From positions 25,244,358-25,308,357 of the forward strand of contig CM034236.1 in NCBI GenBank assembly GCA_019916065.1: 64,000 nucleotides of DNA. Direction: 5' to 3'. Position numbers and translations under genes: made by a program. The first letter of the stretch is position 1; each line of letters begins with the position of its first letter. This stretch comes from Vitellaria paradoxa (Eukaryota > Streptophyta > Magnoliopsida > Ericales > Sapotaceae). Under the pieces are notes generated by a model. The model did not search any database, was not told where the DNA came from, and saw only the letters and a program-made list of their open reading frames with translations. Shown here piece by piece: positions 12,170 through 23,544 of the stretch.

Positions 12170-12385
12170 TTGCTTTTTTTTTTTTTTTTGCCACCAGAAC
12201 TTTTAGAGCTGACTTGGGGACTGCATTGAAGGCCTTTAGGATTTCTTTATCAGATTCGTACGGTATTGAGATTGCTTTTATTCAAATAATGGTTGCTTTC
12301 AACGATTGTTCACTGTATGACCAGAAGATTCTTTGTTTTTCAAGAATGCAATGTCGTAGTACGGATGCATACATGTTCAAGAAGG

Positions 12386-13028
12386 TTCTGTCTAGGAGGT
12401 TGGATTTTAAGTGGGACCGACGTGACTCCTCCAATCTTTCCTGGGAACTTGCTTAGGTTCTGTCTAGGAGGTTGGATTTTAAGTGGGACCGATGTGATCC
12501 CTCCAATCTTTCCTGGGAACTTGCTTAAGTTCTGTCTAGGAGATCGGATTTTAAGTGGGACCAGTGTGACCCCTCCAATCTTTCCTGGGAACTTATTTAA
12601 GTTCTTGTCAAGGAGATTGGATTTTAAGTGGGACCGATGTAACCCCTCCAATCTTTCCTGGGAACTTGCTTAAGTTCTGTCTAGGAGATTGGATTTTAAG
12701 TGGGACCGATGTAACCCCTCCAATCTTTCCTGGGAACTTGCTTAAGTTCTGTCTAGGAGATTGGATTTTAAGTGGGACCAGTGTGACCCCTCCAATCTTT
12801 CCTGGGAACTTATTTAAGTTCTGTCAAGGAGATTGGATTTTAAGTGGGACCGATGTGACCCCTCCAATCTTTCCTGGGAACTTGCTTAAGTTCTGTCTAG
12901 GAGATTGGATTTTAAGTGGGACCGATGTGACCCTTCCAATCTTTCCTGGGAACTTGCTTAAGTTCTGTCTAGGAGATTGGATTTTAAGTGGGACCGATGT
13001 GACCCCTCCAATCTCTTCTGGGAACCTT
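12386..13028 (+). repeat. 72-bp minisatellite, about 9 copies (copy 2)
   Basis: Same unit as 8555-9052, with two additional units and one inserted T near 12604. The copy-number difference between otherwise near-identical duplicates shows that the array is unstable. Confidence 0.93.
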
Positions 13029-13128
13029 TCGAAGATGGTACAATTCATTTTTACATTAGGATTCATTGTCAAAGGCAGTTTTCATCAATTGAAAGCCTTA
13101 GCGTCAGACCTTTGTTTCTTTTCAGATC

Positions 13129-16100
13129 ATGGTTACCTTCAAAGATTATTTACGTCATGACCAGAAGATACTCTCTATTGTTAAAGAAGACGGTGATCCT
13201 ACGACGGCCTTGGACTTACCAGTGTTTGATCCAATCATTGGCTACTTTTCTCACAATTGGTCCCCTTCTGTTGATTCGCCTCACCTGACGCGATGGTGTA
13301 TTGCTTTGAGGAGTGATTTGTTTGATCATAGTAATTCAACCACTATTTCTTCAGAAGCGTTGTTCTTGCAGTCTTCTCTTCATTCTAAAGATTATGATGC
13401 TGATCGTTTTACGCTATTGGGTGATCGTATTGACAAAGGCGAAACTTCTTGGGACACTTCTCCTTTTGACTTCGGTGAATTCTCCTATATTCCCAAATAT
13501 TGGGAATGGTTAGAAGATGTACTCAGTCGTCATAAAAGAATTTTGACCAAAGCAGGTATATACGATGCTGTTTACGCTTCTTTATTCACCTATGACCGTA
13601 GCGACAATCTTATTCGATCGCTTTGTGAATCTTGGTGTTCTTCAACGAATACTTTTCATACTCCAACGGGCGAGCTATCCATCTCCTTATGGGATTTGCG
13701 CAATATTGGTGGCTTATCAGTTCAAGGTATATTTTATGATGAAGTCATCCCATCCAGAAAAGAATTATTAGGCTTTGATAAGAACAAGACATTGTTTCTT
13801 CCCCCGAGTTGCAAGTATTTATTCTCAGCATATTATAAACTTTATCACGAGAGTGCGGATGGTGAAGTTAAAACTCATGATTGGGTCAAATTTTGGTTTA
13901 GAGGTCCTGAAAGATATGCAGCACCTCCCAAAAGAGTAAACAAAAAGAGGTTTAACAAGCCAAGGACCCGTTATAATCCTTCGGGCATCATAAATGAATT
14001 AGTTCAACGTCCCACGGAAGAAGAAGGAGCCTTTGATGATTTAGCCATTAAGGCAAGCGTCAGAGAAGAGACTTATCTAGCTGCCCTTTTATCTTGTTGG
14101 CTATGTAGATTTGTCTTTCCTACTGTTAAAATTGACAACATTCGTCCTGGTGTTTTCAAAGTAGCAAGTATGATGGCTCGTGGTGAGAAGTTCTCTTTAG
14201 CAGTGCCAGTCCTTACAAGTATCTATCATGGTTTAGGAGAAATTTCTTCATCTCCATTTCCCAGCAAATGTAATGTGGCATTCCCAATCCATTATGTTTA
14301 TGGATGGCTTGGTCATTATTTTGATTGCTATTTTGCATCTTCTCGTCCGCAAAGTGGTGCTCGAATGGTGAAATTTTCTGGTGAGAAAATGGCCAAGTAT
14401 TTCGATGATACAGAGGCTCGAATCCTTCTTAAAAATGCTAATCTTTCCAACTCTTCATCTTTATTCTTGGGTAAGGAGAAGGATATATCTTTAGTTGATA
14501 CCGGAAATCAACCAGCTCCATGGGATGACTACATTATTAGTATTCGTTGTAGCTATTTGACTTTACGTCGAGGAGATGAGCTTATTGTGGAATCTTATAG
14601 TCCCATAAGATTTGCCAGACAATTTAACTTTTGTCAAAGCATTCCTGGGAAGTTGAAGATTGATCTTGGGTCTGGGATTGTAGCAGAAATAGCTCAACTT
14701 TGGCAATCTTGTATTCAATTGGGCACCAATGCCAAATTTATGATTCCAGCATTTTCTTCCAAAAGTCTTGCTACGAAGAACTATGTTGGGTGGTGGGCAA
14801 AACGTTCAAGTAATTATTGTAGGAAAAGTTCTAGTCTCGTCATAAAACTTCCAAAACTTAATCATTCCGTTGCAATTTTGAAGAAGAATAAGAGGGAAGT
14901 TACTGAACATACACCAGTCTTCAGAGAAAAGCAAGTTGATGCTAGAGATGTGCTTGAAGGCATGGCGAAGAGAGATGCAAAAATCTCGAATAAGGGATCA
15001 TTAGTTAAGAAGAGTCAAAACTGCTTACCACCTGCTGACGAACATAGCTCTAGTGGAGGTGATCGCCATTGGAAACGTCCTAAAAGAAAAACCTCAGCTT
15101 TTGAATTGGAAGATATTAATCTTGATTTGGATGACATTTTCCCTAATACCTCAAACCCTTCTTTGCCTCTAGAAGAATTCGGGAATCAAGTAAGTATTAT
15201 TATTATTATTATATTTTTTTTTTTTTGTAAAATTTATTTTGGAATATATATACTCCATGATCCCTTTTATTAATCTAAGCTTTTACTTGTAGCTGGGAAA
15301 CAACGATGAGTTTGCTGAGGTGGATGATATGATTTTGGAAGAGAATGAGAAATCTATTGATGGGCCAAATTCATTCGATATATTGGTTGCTCAACCTGAA
15401 GTTTCCAAAGTCGCAGATAATATAACTTCTCATCCTATTGTTGAAGATCATCCTGTAGAAGTGATTCAACAAACTTCTATGAGACCCATGGATCCTGCCC
15501 CTTCAACTATTTCCATATTCAAGGTAGATGACTTGATTTCTAATTGTCAACGTACCTACCTTACATTGTTATGGAATGGCCTATCTCAGAAAATAGGTAG
15601 ATCTAGCTTGACTCATCTTCACACGATTGAAGAAGAAGCTGAGAAAGTATTGAAGGAAATGGAAAGAGTTAGTGTCTCGAATTTGTCTTCCTTAAGGGAT
15701 TTACTAATAGGACTTTTTCGTGATCTCCAACTCTACAATTCTAGCCGATCTTCTTCAGCGGAAAAAATGTCTCAACAATCACATGATGAGCAGTTGACGA
15801 AGATCAAGAATGAACTCTCCAATATTGAAGCTGAAGAAGGTATTCAGGCCAAAGACTTGCAATCTCTTGAGACCACGGTTATGGAGTTCAAACTTGAAAA
15901 GGAGCAGTTGGAAGAGAAGTTGAATGCTCTCACCACTCAGATTGAAGAATCGGAGCCACAAATTTCTGAGAGGAGATCAGAGCTATCTAAGTTACAAGCT
16001 ATTGCGTCAAGTCTCAGGGAAGAGATCTCTGTTATTGAAAGCAAGCTTGTTTTAACCAATGAGGACGTCCGATGCTTAGCAAACATGGAGCAAATGCTAG

Positions 16101-16144
16101 AAGCGAGACGTAATGAACTGAGAGACTTCAAGCTTTTCCCTTAG
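13129..16144 (+). CDS. Plant mobile domain (PMD) protein with C-terminal coiled coil, copy 2 (two exons)
   Basis: Exons are 13129-15189 and 15293-16144, with a 103-bp GTAAGT...TTGTAG phase-0 intron identical in layout to copy 1. I count four amino-acid differences from copy 1 in about 970 residues: I/V near residue 18, Q/R in the EA(Q/R)ILL segment, and K/E and R/S in the coiled-coil exon. No stop or frameshift is present. Its own acceptor (AG at 13124-13125) could accept splicing from the single upstream donor at 7582. It ends 0.54 kb from the end of the convergent pol ORF. Confidence 0.87.
15190..15292 (+). other. Intron of PMD gene copy 2
   Basis: Same donor, acceptor and phase as copy 1, one base shorter; the only changes are a homopolymer/G difference and one substitution near the acceptor side. 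Confidence 0.85.
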
Positions 16145-16249
16145 TTGCTTTTTTTTTTTTTTTTTGTGCAGACTCTTTTCTTTTTGAAATGAATTATTTA
16201 CTTTGATAAGAATCGTGCACTTTGTCTTTTTTTTTTTTTTTTTGAATAA

Positions 16250-16640
16250 ATGAATGAATGATTGAACTTGAAAATAGAATTCTAAACTGCTCATGTACTT
16301 AATTGGGATCGAGCCAAACATAGTTCATAACAGTAAGGAATGAAATTTTAATAAATGACTGAACTTGAAAAAACTCCAAGTTGCCTACGTACCCGAGATG
16401 GGATCAAGCCAAGCGTAGTTCATTACAATGAATGGAATTTTTTTTTTTTTGAATGAATGACTGAACTTGGAACAGACTCCAAGTTGCCTACGTACCCAAG
16501 ATGGGATCAAGCCAAGCGTAGTTCAATACAATGAATGGAAATTTTTTTTTTGAATGAATGACTGAACTTGGAACAGACTCCAAGTTGCCTACGTACCCAA
16601 GATGGGATCAAGCCAAGCGTAGTTCAATTTTTTTTTTTTT
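16250..16640. repeat. About 100-bp tandem repeat, 4 copies, between PMD copy 2 and pol
   Basis: Units start near 16260, 16357, 16459 and 16560 (spacing 97-102). Each has CTGAACTTG, CCAAGTTGCCTACGTACCC and GGGATCAAGCCAAGCGTAG followed by a poly-T tract. The first unit is the most diverged. The array separates the convergent 3' ends of pol (minus) and the PMD gene (plus). Confidence 0.9.
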
Positions 16641-16687
16641 GTGCCTTTCACAGTTTATACTCATGCGGGCCAGGAGTAGTACATGTT

Positions 16688-19288
16688 TTAGGGATAGTAA
16701 CGCTTCAAGAACTTGCCATTTATGGGGCCGATTCTCAAGCCATCTTCAGCAACTATCTTGTATGCTCCATTTGAGTAGACTTCTTGCACGACATACGGGC
16801 CATCCCATTTGGAATTGAATTTATTGCCAGTGCGGTGAGTGGTGATGATAGGTCTTCTTACAGCAAGTACCAAGTCTCCTTTCTGGAAGGATCGAGGACG
16901 GACTCTCTTGTTAAATGCTCTAGAAAGACGAGCTTGGTAACATTCTAAACGTTGCTGTGCCTCAAGTCTCTTCTCGTCAAGTATTTCCAATTCTTCTAGT
17001 CGCAGGCGAGCATTTTCCTCCTGAGTGAGACCTTCTTGAAGAGCAATCCGTAATGATGGGATTTGACACTCGAGGGGGAGAACAGCTTCCACACCATACA
17101 CTAAAGCATAAGGAGTAGCTTGTGTTGATGTCCGATTTGTTGTTCGATAAGCCCAAAGAGCTTCTCCAATTCTCTCGTGCCAATCTCGTTTTGATTTTGC
17201 AACCACTTTCTTCAGCAGGTTTCCAAGAGTTTTGTTGAATGCTTCGGCGAGACCATTTGCAGGTGCATTGTACATCGAAGAGTTGTGTTGTTTGAAGTTG
17301 AACTTCTCGCATAACTTGTTCATCAAACTATTGTAGAAAGGCTTTCCATTATCAGTGATGATATATCGCGGCACACCATATCTGAAAATAATATTAGTGC
17401 GAATGAAGTCCACGACATTTTCTTTTTTAACTTCTCTTAATGGTATAGCTTCAGCCCACTTAGAAAAGTAGTCAGTTGCTGCCAAGATGTACAAATGCCC
17501 AGCAGAAGACTTAGGTAGTGGCCCTACTACATCCAGCCCCCATGCATCAAACGGCCAAGAAGCGACAGTTGGATGGAGCGGTTCAGGCGGTTGATGTATA
17601 AAATTTTCATGGAATTGACAAGCTTGACATCTTTTGGCGTATTCCATAGAATCTTTTACCATCGTAGGCCAGTAATATCCCATTCTTTTGATTCGAAAGT
17701 GTAGTTTTGGACCAGATTGATGAGCGCCACATACACCAGAGTGAGCTTCTTCTAGAGCTTGCATGGCTTCAACCTCTCCTAAGCAGCGGAGAAATAATCC
17801 TTCGAATGAGCGACGATAAAGTGTACCATTATAATAAATAAACCTTGAAGCTCGACGCTTTATGTCAGTTCTTCTACGTGGATCTTTCGGTAACTTCTGA
17901 TGGAGCAAATAATCAATAAGAGGTTGACGCCAGTCATTTTCTTCAATTTCAAAAATCGATATTGCATTAACATCCCTTTCATCGTTGTCTTCATCATCGA
18001 AGAGTGGAGGAATGACCCATCTTTGGCAAATTGAAATTTGTGTCTCTTGATCAGGCAATGCAAGTGTTGAAGCAAGCTTAGCAAGAGAATCTGCTTGTTT
18101 GTTATCTTTTCTTGGCACATGCTCCAGGGTGACGCCGCCAAGCCATGCTATTAATTGGGTTGCGTAATTGTAATAAGGAATAAGTTCTGGTTTCCTTACT
18201 TCATAAACGTTTAGCAGCTGGTTGATTACCAGTTTTGAATCTCCATATACGCTGAGTTTCAACTGCTTCATGTCAACCGCCATTTCCAACCCAAGTATGA
18301 GTGCTTGGTATTCAGCTTCGTTGTTTGAACAGGGCTGTGTAAGAGTGAAGGCGTAAGGCAACACGTCTCCTTCAGGAGTGAGAAACACTACACCAGCTCC
18401 TGTTCCACTGCGCTGAGCAGCTCCATCAAAATACATCTTCCATGGTTGGCAAACTTCTACATAGAGGACGTCTTCGTCTGGCAATTCTTCTGATAGCTCC
18501 CAATCAGCAGGTATAGGATGATCAGCTAGGAAATCAGCTAAGGCTTGTCCTTTAACTGCCTTTTGAGGCACATAAATGATCTCAAATTCTTGAAGAAGAA
18601 GAGACCATCTAGCTAGTCGATCAGATAAAACTGGTTTTGACATGATGTACTTGACGGGATTGGCTTTAGAGATAAGATACACAGTGTGAGCTTGGAAATA
18701 ATGCCGTAACTTTTGAATTGCAAACACTAGGGCCAAACACATCTTCTCAATTGACGAGTAATTTAGCTCATTACGGGTCATCATCCTGCTAAGATAGTAA
18801 AGGGCATTTTCTTTTCCCTTTTCATTTTCTTGAGCAAGTAAAGCACCAACAGACCGTTCCTGTGCGGCAATGTATAGAACCAATGGCTTCCAAGGAATAG
18901 GAGCGGCTAGTACTGGTGATTTCATCAAATAATCTTTAATGCTTTTAAAGGCATTGCTGCATGCTTCATCCCATTCATATGGAACTCCTTTCTTCATTAG
19001 TCGGCTGAAAGGTTGACAACGACCTGCTAAATTTGAAATAAACCGTCAAAGATAAGCTAATCGCCCTTGTAGACTTTTAAGCTCATGAATATTTCGCGGT
19101 TCAGGCATCTTCAAGATAGCATCAATCTTTGTTTGGTCTATTTCAATACCACGATGTCGTACAATGAACCCAAGGAACTTTCCAGAGGTAACACCAAAAG
19201 CACACTTCAAAGGATTCATCTTGAGCTGGTATCGACGTAGGCGGTTGAAAACCTTCTTCAGATCATGAAGATGATCTGCTCTCCTTTT
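16688..19288 (-). pseudogene. Tat element pol, C-terminal part: RT end, RNase H, second RNase H, integrase (one stop)
   Basis: Same frame as the upstream pol ORF. The part from 19288 to 18998 encodes the end of RT (FLGFIV, MPEPRNIHELKSLQG) but has an in-frame TGA at 19048-19046, most simply a CGA-to-TGA change. The open segment from 18997 (769 codons) then shows an RNase H whose LYIAAQ/SKANP motifs lack the usual acidic residues, and a second RNase H with intact FDGA, NNEAEYQAL, YGDSKLV and the late KQADSLAKL. An HHCC zinc finger (H in EEAHSG, H in GAHQSG, CQACQ) and an integrase core follow (GLDVVGPLP, ITDNGKPF, GLAEAFNKTL). It ends FLKRYYP. The dual RNase H marks the Tat lineage. Confidence 0.93.
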
Positions 19289-22200
19289 TTACTTTACTAC
19301 AAGATCATCCACGTAGCATTCGATATTTTTATGAAGCATATCATCGAAAATCTTTTGCATTGCTCTTTGATAAGTGGCCCCCGCATTTTTTAAACCAAAC
19401 GGCATTACTTTGTAGCAGTAGATGCCTTTGGGTGTACGAAAGGCTGTTAACTCTTCATCTCGCGGTGCCATGCGAATTTGATTGTAACCAGACGAGCCAT
19501 CCATAAAAGACAGGGCTTCGTGACCAGTGGTAGCATCCACCATGAGTTCTGTCAATGGGAGCGGAAAGTCGTCTTTTGGGCAAGCATGATTGAGATCTCG
19601 AAAGTCAACGCATACTCGAATTTGTCCATTCTTCTTTTTGACAGGGACAATACTTGAAATCCAAGTTGGATACTTGACTTCTCGGATAAATCCAGCTTCA
19701 ATGAGTTTATTGACTTCAGTTTCAATCTTTGGAATCAAATCCGGTCGGAATCGACGTTGAGCTTGTTTAATCGGTCGAACACCACGCTTTACTGCTAAAT
19801 GATGGACAGCAACTTTAGGGTCTAACCCAGGCATTTCTTTGTAGCTCCAAGCGAAGACATCCTTGTACTCTGTGAGAAGCTCAACATAAGCCTTTTCTTC
19901 CTTGGGACTTAGGAGAGCACTTACGTAAATGGGTCGAGGGTCTTCCAGTGTACCAAGGTTGATTTCTTTCAAATCATCAACAGTGGACTTAACACCTTCT
20001 TCAAGTTCTGGTGGAGCATCTTCAGCTTCCTCCTCTACTTGAATTTCTCCATCACTTGCACTGATGTGGAGTGAGTATTCAATGTTTTCTTCTTCTTCAG
20101 ATAAGGTTCTTGGCGTTTCAGCAGAAAATTTCGTGACTACTACTGTTTGTCGCTTTACCTTCAATTCTTCTTCAGCTGTCACCACTAAAGTAGTATGACG
20201 TTTCATGCGGGATGGTATTTTACTTTTGAGATCTTTGAGGTCTTCTAAGATGACATCGATCTTTTCTTCTTTTTCAATGATCTTCTTAGCAACTCCCAAT
20301 CTACTCTTGATCGATCTTCTAGGTGTAGGGGACGCAATAACTTCCTTTAATGTCGAATTTTCTGCCCCTAGTCGATCAAAGACTGAGCCTTTTGACTTTG
20401 CCTCTCCTAAGCGGTCAAATACTGATATTCTTAAATTTGCCACTTCGAAACAATCAACAATTGACGTTTGTGGGTTTGCTTCATCTAGACGATCAAAGAC
20501 TGAAGGCTTAACTGAAGTTAGAGATTTATCTTCTTCAGCAGTAATGTAACTGGTTGATTTTTTCATGATGATACGCATTGGAACAGGTGGAGTGAAACCA
20601 AGTCCTGCACGTGAATTCTGTATAGCGTACCCCTTTTGCCTTAACATCTTTTGGGTCGAATTCAACCCATGTGCATTTTGCCCGTTAGATTCTGGTGGTA
20701 GCTTTCCTAAAGTAGAAGACTCATTCGGATTATATCCAGCCTTTATAAGAAGCTTGTATGCATTTGGATCAAAGCCCTCATTTGTACGTGTAGAAGGCAG
20801 GTCACCATGTTCGATTTTAGGACTTTGAGTTGGCCAAACAAATCCTGGGATTGGCGTAGTCACCTTTATTTGATTGATGTTGGGGATGGGGAGAGTTAGT
20901 CCATTCAAGGCTTGATCATCAACTCTTCGAGCCTTTGGCGTGTAGCGAAGTACTGGAATGGCATTTTCAGAAGCTTTCACGTCGCATTTCTCATCGCAAC
21001 TTTCAATTGGTTTACTGACCCCCTTCTTTTGATCAACAGTCTTACCACTCTGATCGTCTTGCAGATTGTCAGTTCGTTGTAACTTGTACGTTGATGAAGT
21101 ACTAATTGGTTGTAGCTCTTCCACCACCATGTGTGTCACGTAGAACTTAGTATCAGCAAAGTGAGATTCAGCTTCAGTGAATGGCTTCTCATCAGCTACA
21201 ATCTTTTTAACTTCATTACCACGACAATACTTGAGGCACTGATGGAGAGTAGAAGGAACTACACCATTCTCATGGATCCAAGGCCGTCCTAACAGCATGT
21301 TGTATGAAGTTCTGGCATCGATTACGTGAAACAATGCAGTTGATGTCATGTCATCAATAAGTAAGTTGAGACGGATTACTCCAATTGCTCTTTGCCCTCC
21401 TTGATTAAAGCCTTGAATCATCAAGCGACTGCGTGACAGCTCTTCCGTACCAATGCTTAATTCCTTCATTACGCAAAGAGGTAGAATGTTGACTGCTGAT
21501 CCACCATCAACAAGCATTCTGTTCAACCTTTGTTCGCGTGTATAGCCAGAGATGAAAAGAGGGCGATTGTGTGGTGTTGAGCCAAGCAGAAGATCTTCGT
21601 CTGAGAAAGTCAAATTCTTTATAGCAGCAACAGATGTATCGCCACAAGTTTCGAAACTAAGTTCCTCTGGTGTTTGCACAAGTGTTGGAGATAACTCAAC
21701 TATTTCTTCAGCTGGCTCTTCCATGTTCACTACATAGCATTCAACAATTTCAGAATCAGATTGATCAGTACTCTGCCAAGATTTTGGAAAGAACTCCCAT
21801 AAAGTGATGGGAGTGCGTTGTGGTTGAATGAAAGTCTCAATTGTTGTAGTTGATACTGGCCGTTGAATTTTTTTCTTCCTCCACTGCTTCTTTTTATTGG
21901 ATTTAACAAACTTCTGTTTGTAGTGAATGCTTTGGGGGTGATGAGACTTTGACTTGCTCTTTCTTTTGCGAGTAACAAGCATCCACCCTTCCTTAGCTGA
22001 GTCAACTGAGTCTATTGTTTCATCAGTGTCGTTTTTGCACTTCAATAATGGCGTATCAAAAATTTGCAGATGGTCTTGAATTATTATTTCAATAGGATCG
22101 AAAGATCCAAATTGAACTTCAAATCTTGACAAGTCAGGAATCAATCTTTTCGGCGTAAGATCAACAGATTCAATCGCAGCAGTTTGGTTGGTGCTTGCTT

Positions 22201-23320
22201 CTTCCTTTTCTTCTTCTAAAAGGATCTTTCCTTGACTTGCCAGTTGCATGATCTTTTCTTTGAGAATGAAGCATCGCTGAGTAGAATGGCTGATCAATCG
22301 ATGATACTTGCAATAATTCGGATCATCAACTTTATCGGCTTCTTCTGGGCGCTTCATCTCTGGAAGTTCGATGAGTTTTAGCTTTAACAAATTCTCGAGC
22401 ATTTGAGGAACTTCAGAATCAGGAAATGGATATTCCTTTGCTTGCATTTCTTCAAGCGTAGGTCTCTTCCATCCTCTTCCTTGGTTGGAGTCGACCTTCT
22501 CCGTCTCCTTCTTCTTAAGTTTGTTTGAAGTTTTGGTCGACGTAGAAATTTTCACTGGTGTAGTGGAAACAGACATGGATTCTTTACTGGCTGACTTAGA
22601 GAAAGTCTTGCCCCCTTTGCGGTTGTTTTCCAACTTGTTTCCTCCCTTGTGAGATTCTTGAATCGGTAGCCCTTGATTACCACTCGCGGCGATACTGAGT
22701 TCCATGTCATGAGCACGAGTAGCCAATTCTTCAAAAGTTTTAGGCCTAATGCCTTGAAGGATATAACGAAGCCCCCAATGCATGCCTTGAATGCACATCT
22801 CGATTGCTGAAGCTTCAGACAGCCTATCCTTGCAATTAAGGCTCAGATTTCTCCATCTGTTGATGAAATCAATGACGGGTTCTTCTTTCCATTGGCGAGC
22901 ATTGGTGAGCTCAATCATACTTACAGTGCGACGGGTGCTGTAGAATCTATTGAGAAATTCTTGCTCTAGTTGCCCCCAACTGTCAATTGTGCCAGGCTCT
23001 AGATCGCAATACCAGTCGAATGCATTGCCCTTGAGAGTTCGAACGAATTGCTTGACCAGAAGATCTCCATCAGTTCCAGCATTACTGCAAGTTTCCACAA
23101 AGTGAGCGATATGTTGCTTTGGATTTCCTTTGCCATCAAATTGTTGGAATTTCGGGGGTTGGTAACTAGCAGGCATCTTCAACTGATCAATTCGACGGGT
23201 GTAAGGCTTGGCGTATGTGAAAGAAGATCTTGGCATTTCCTCGTTCTTGTCTTTGAGGGTGCCCAAAATGAACTCTTTCAACTGATCAACAGGGACAAAA
23301 CCATCAGCAGAAACTGGCAA
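19289..23320 (-). pseudogene. Tat element gag (C-terminal part), protease and RT, ending in a premature stop
   Basis: 1343 codons on the minus strand. Gag capsid-type sequence occupies about residues 50-215 ([25 protein letters not shown]). A Tat-type nucleocapsid motif [14 protein letters not shown] (C-x2-H-x4-H-x4-C) is near residue 335. A protease active site [11 protein letters not shown] is near 650, a low-complexity spacer follows, and RT runs from about 1165 with [22 protein letters not shown] and YVDD. An in-frame TAA (19291-19289) falls just after YVDDLVVK. Downstream coding continues in the same frame, so this is a point mutation and not a domain boundary. The start methionine at 23320 is only the first Met after the 197-bp duplication and is not a natural gag start. 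Confidence 0.93.
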
Positions 23321-23544
23321 GCTTTTTGGAGTTTCTTCTTGCTTGTTTTCGGGGGTTGGTAACTAGCAGACATCTTCAACTGATCAATTCGACGGGTGTA
23401 AGGCTTGGCGTATGTGAAAGAAGATCTTGGCATTTCCTCGTTCTTGTCTTTGAGGGTGCCCAAAATGAGCTCTTTCAACTGATCAACAGGGACAAAACCA
23501 TCAGCAGAAACTGGCAAGCTTTTTGGAGTTTCTTCTTGCTTGTT
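23151..23544. repeat. 197-bp tandem duplication inside gag
   Basis: 23151-23347 and 23348-23544 are direct copies with two differences noticed (AGCAGGCATC/AGCAGACATC and AATGAACTC/AATGAGCTC). The offset of 197 is not a multiple of three, which shifts gag out of frame with pol. Confidence 0.95.

Larger units (their letters stand above)
8359..12189 (+). repeat. Large tandem duplication, copy 1 (3.83 kb)
   Basis: The block from GCCACCAGAACTTTTAGAGC (8359) to the poly-T/G at 12189 recurs at 12190 to about 16165. It contains the 72-bp repeat array, the splice acceptor and the complete two-exon PMD gene. The junction lies in a poly-T run followed by TGCC, with little microhomology beyond that. Copies differ at only about nine positions over roughly 3 kb of gene sequence plus repeat number. 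Confidence 0.95.
12190..16165 (+). repeat. Large tandem duplication, copy 2 (3.98 kb)
   Basis: Head-to-tail copy of 8359-12189. The 145-bp length difference is explained by two additional 72-bp repeat units plus single-base changes in the repeats and homopolymers. The upstream 80-bp array and the TATA box are not duplicated, so this copy has no promoter of its own that I can see. Confidence 0.95.

Noticed and set aside
16558..16818. Plus-strand frames at the end of pol
   Set aside because: Antisense shadow of the integrase C-terminus and repeat array.
20205..20828. Plus-strand frames of 87-114 codons inside gag-pol
   Set aside because: Shadows of the protease-RT spacer coding on the minus strand.
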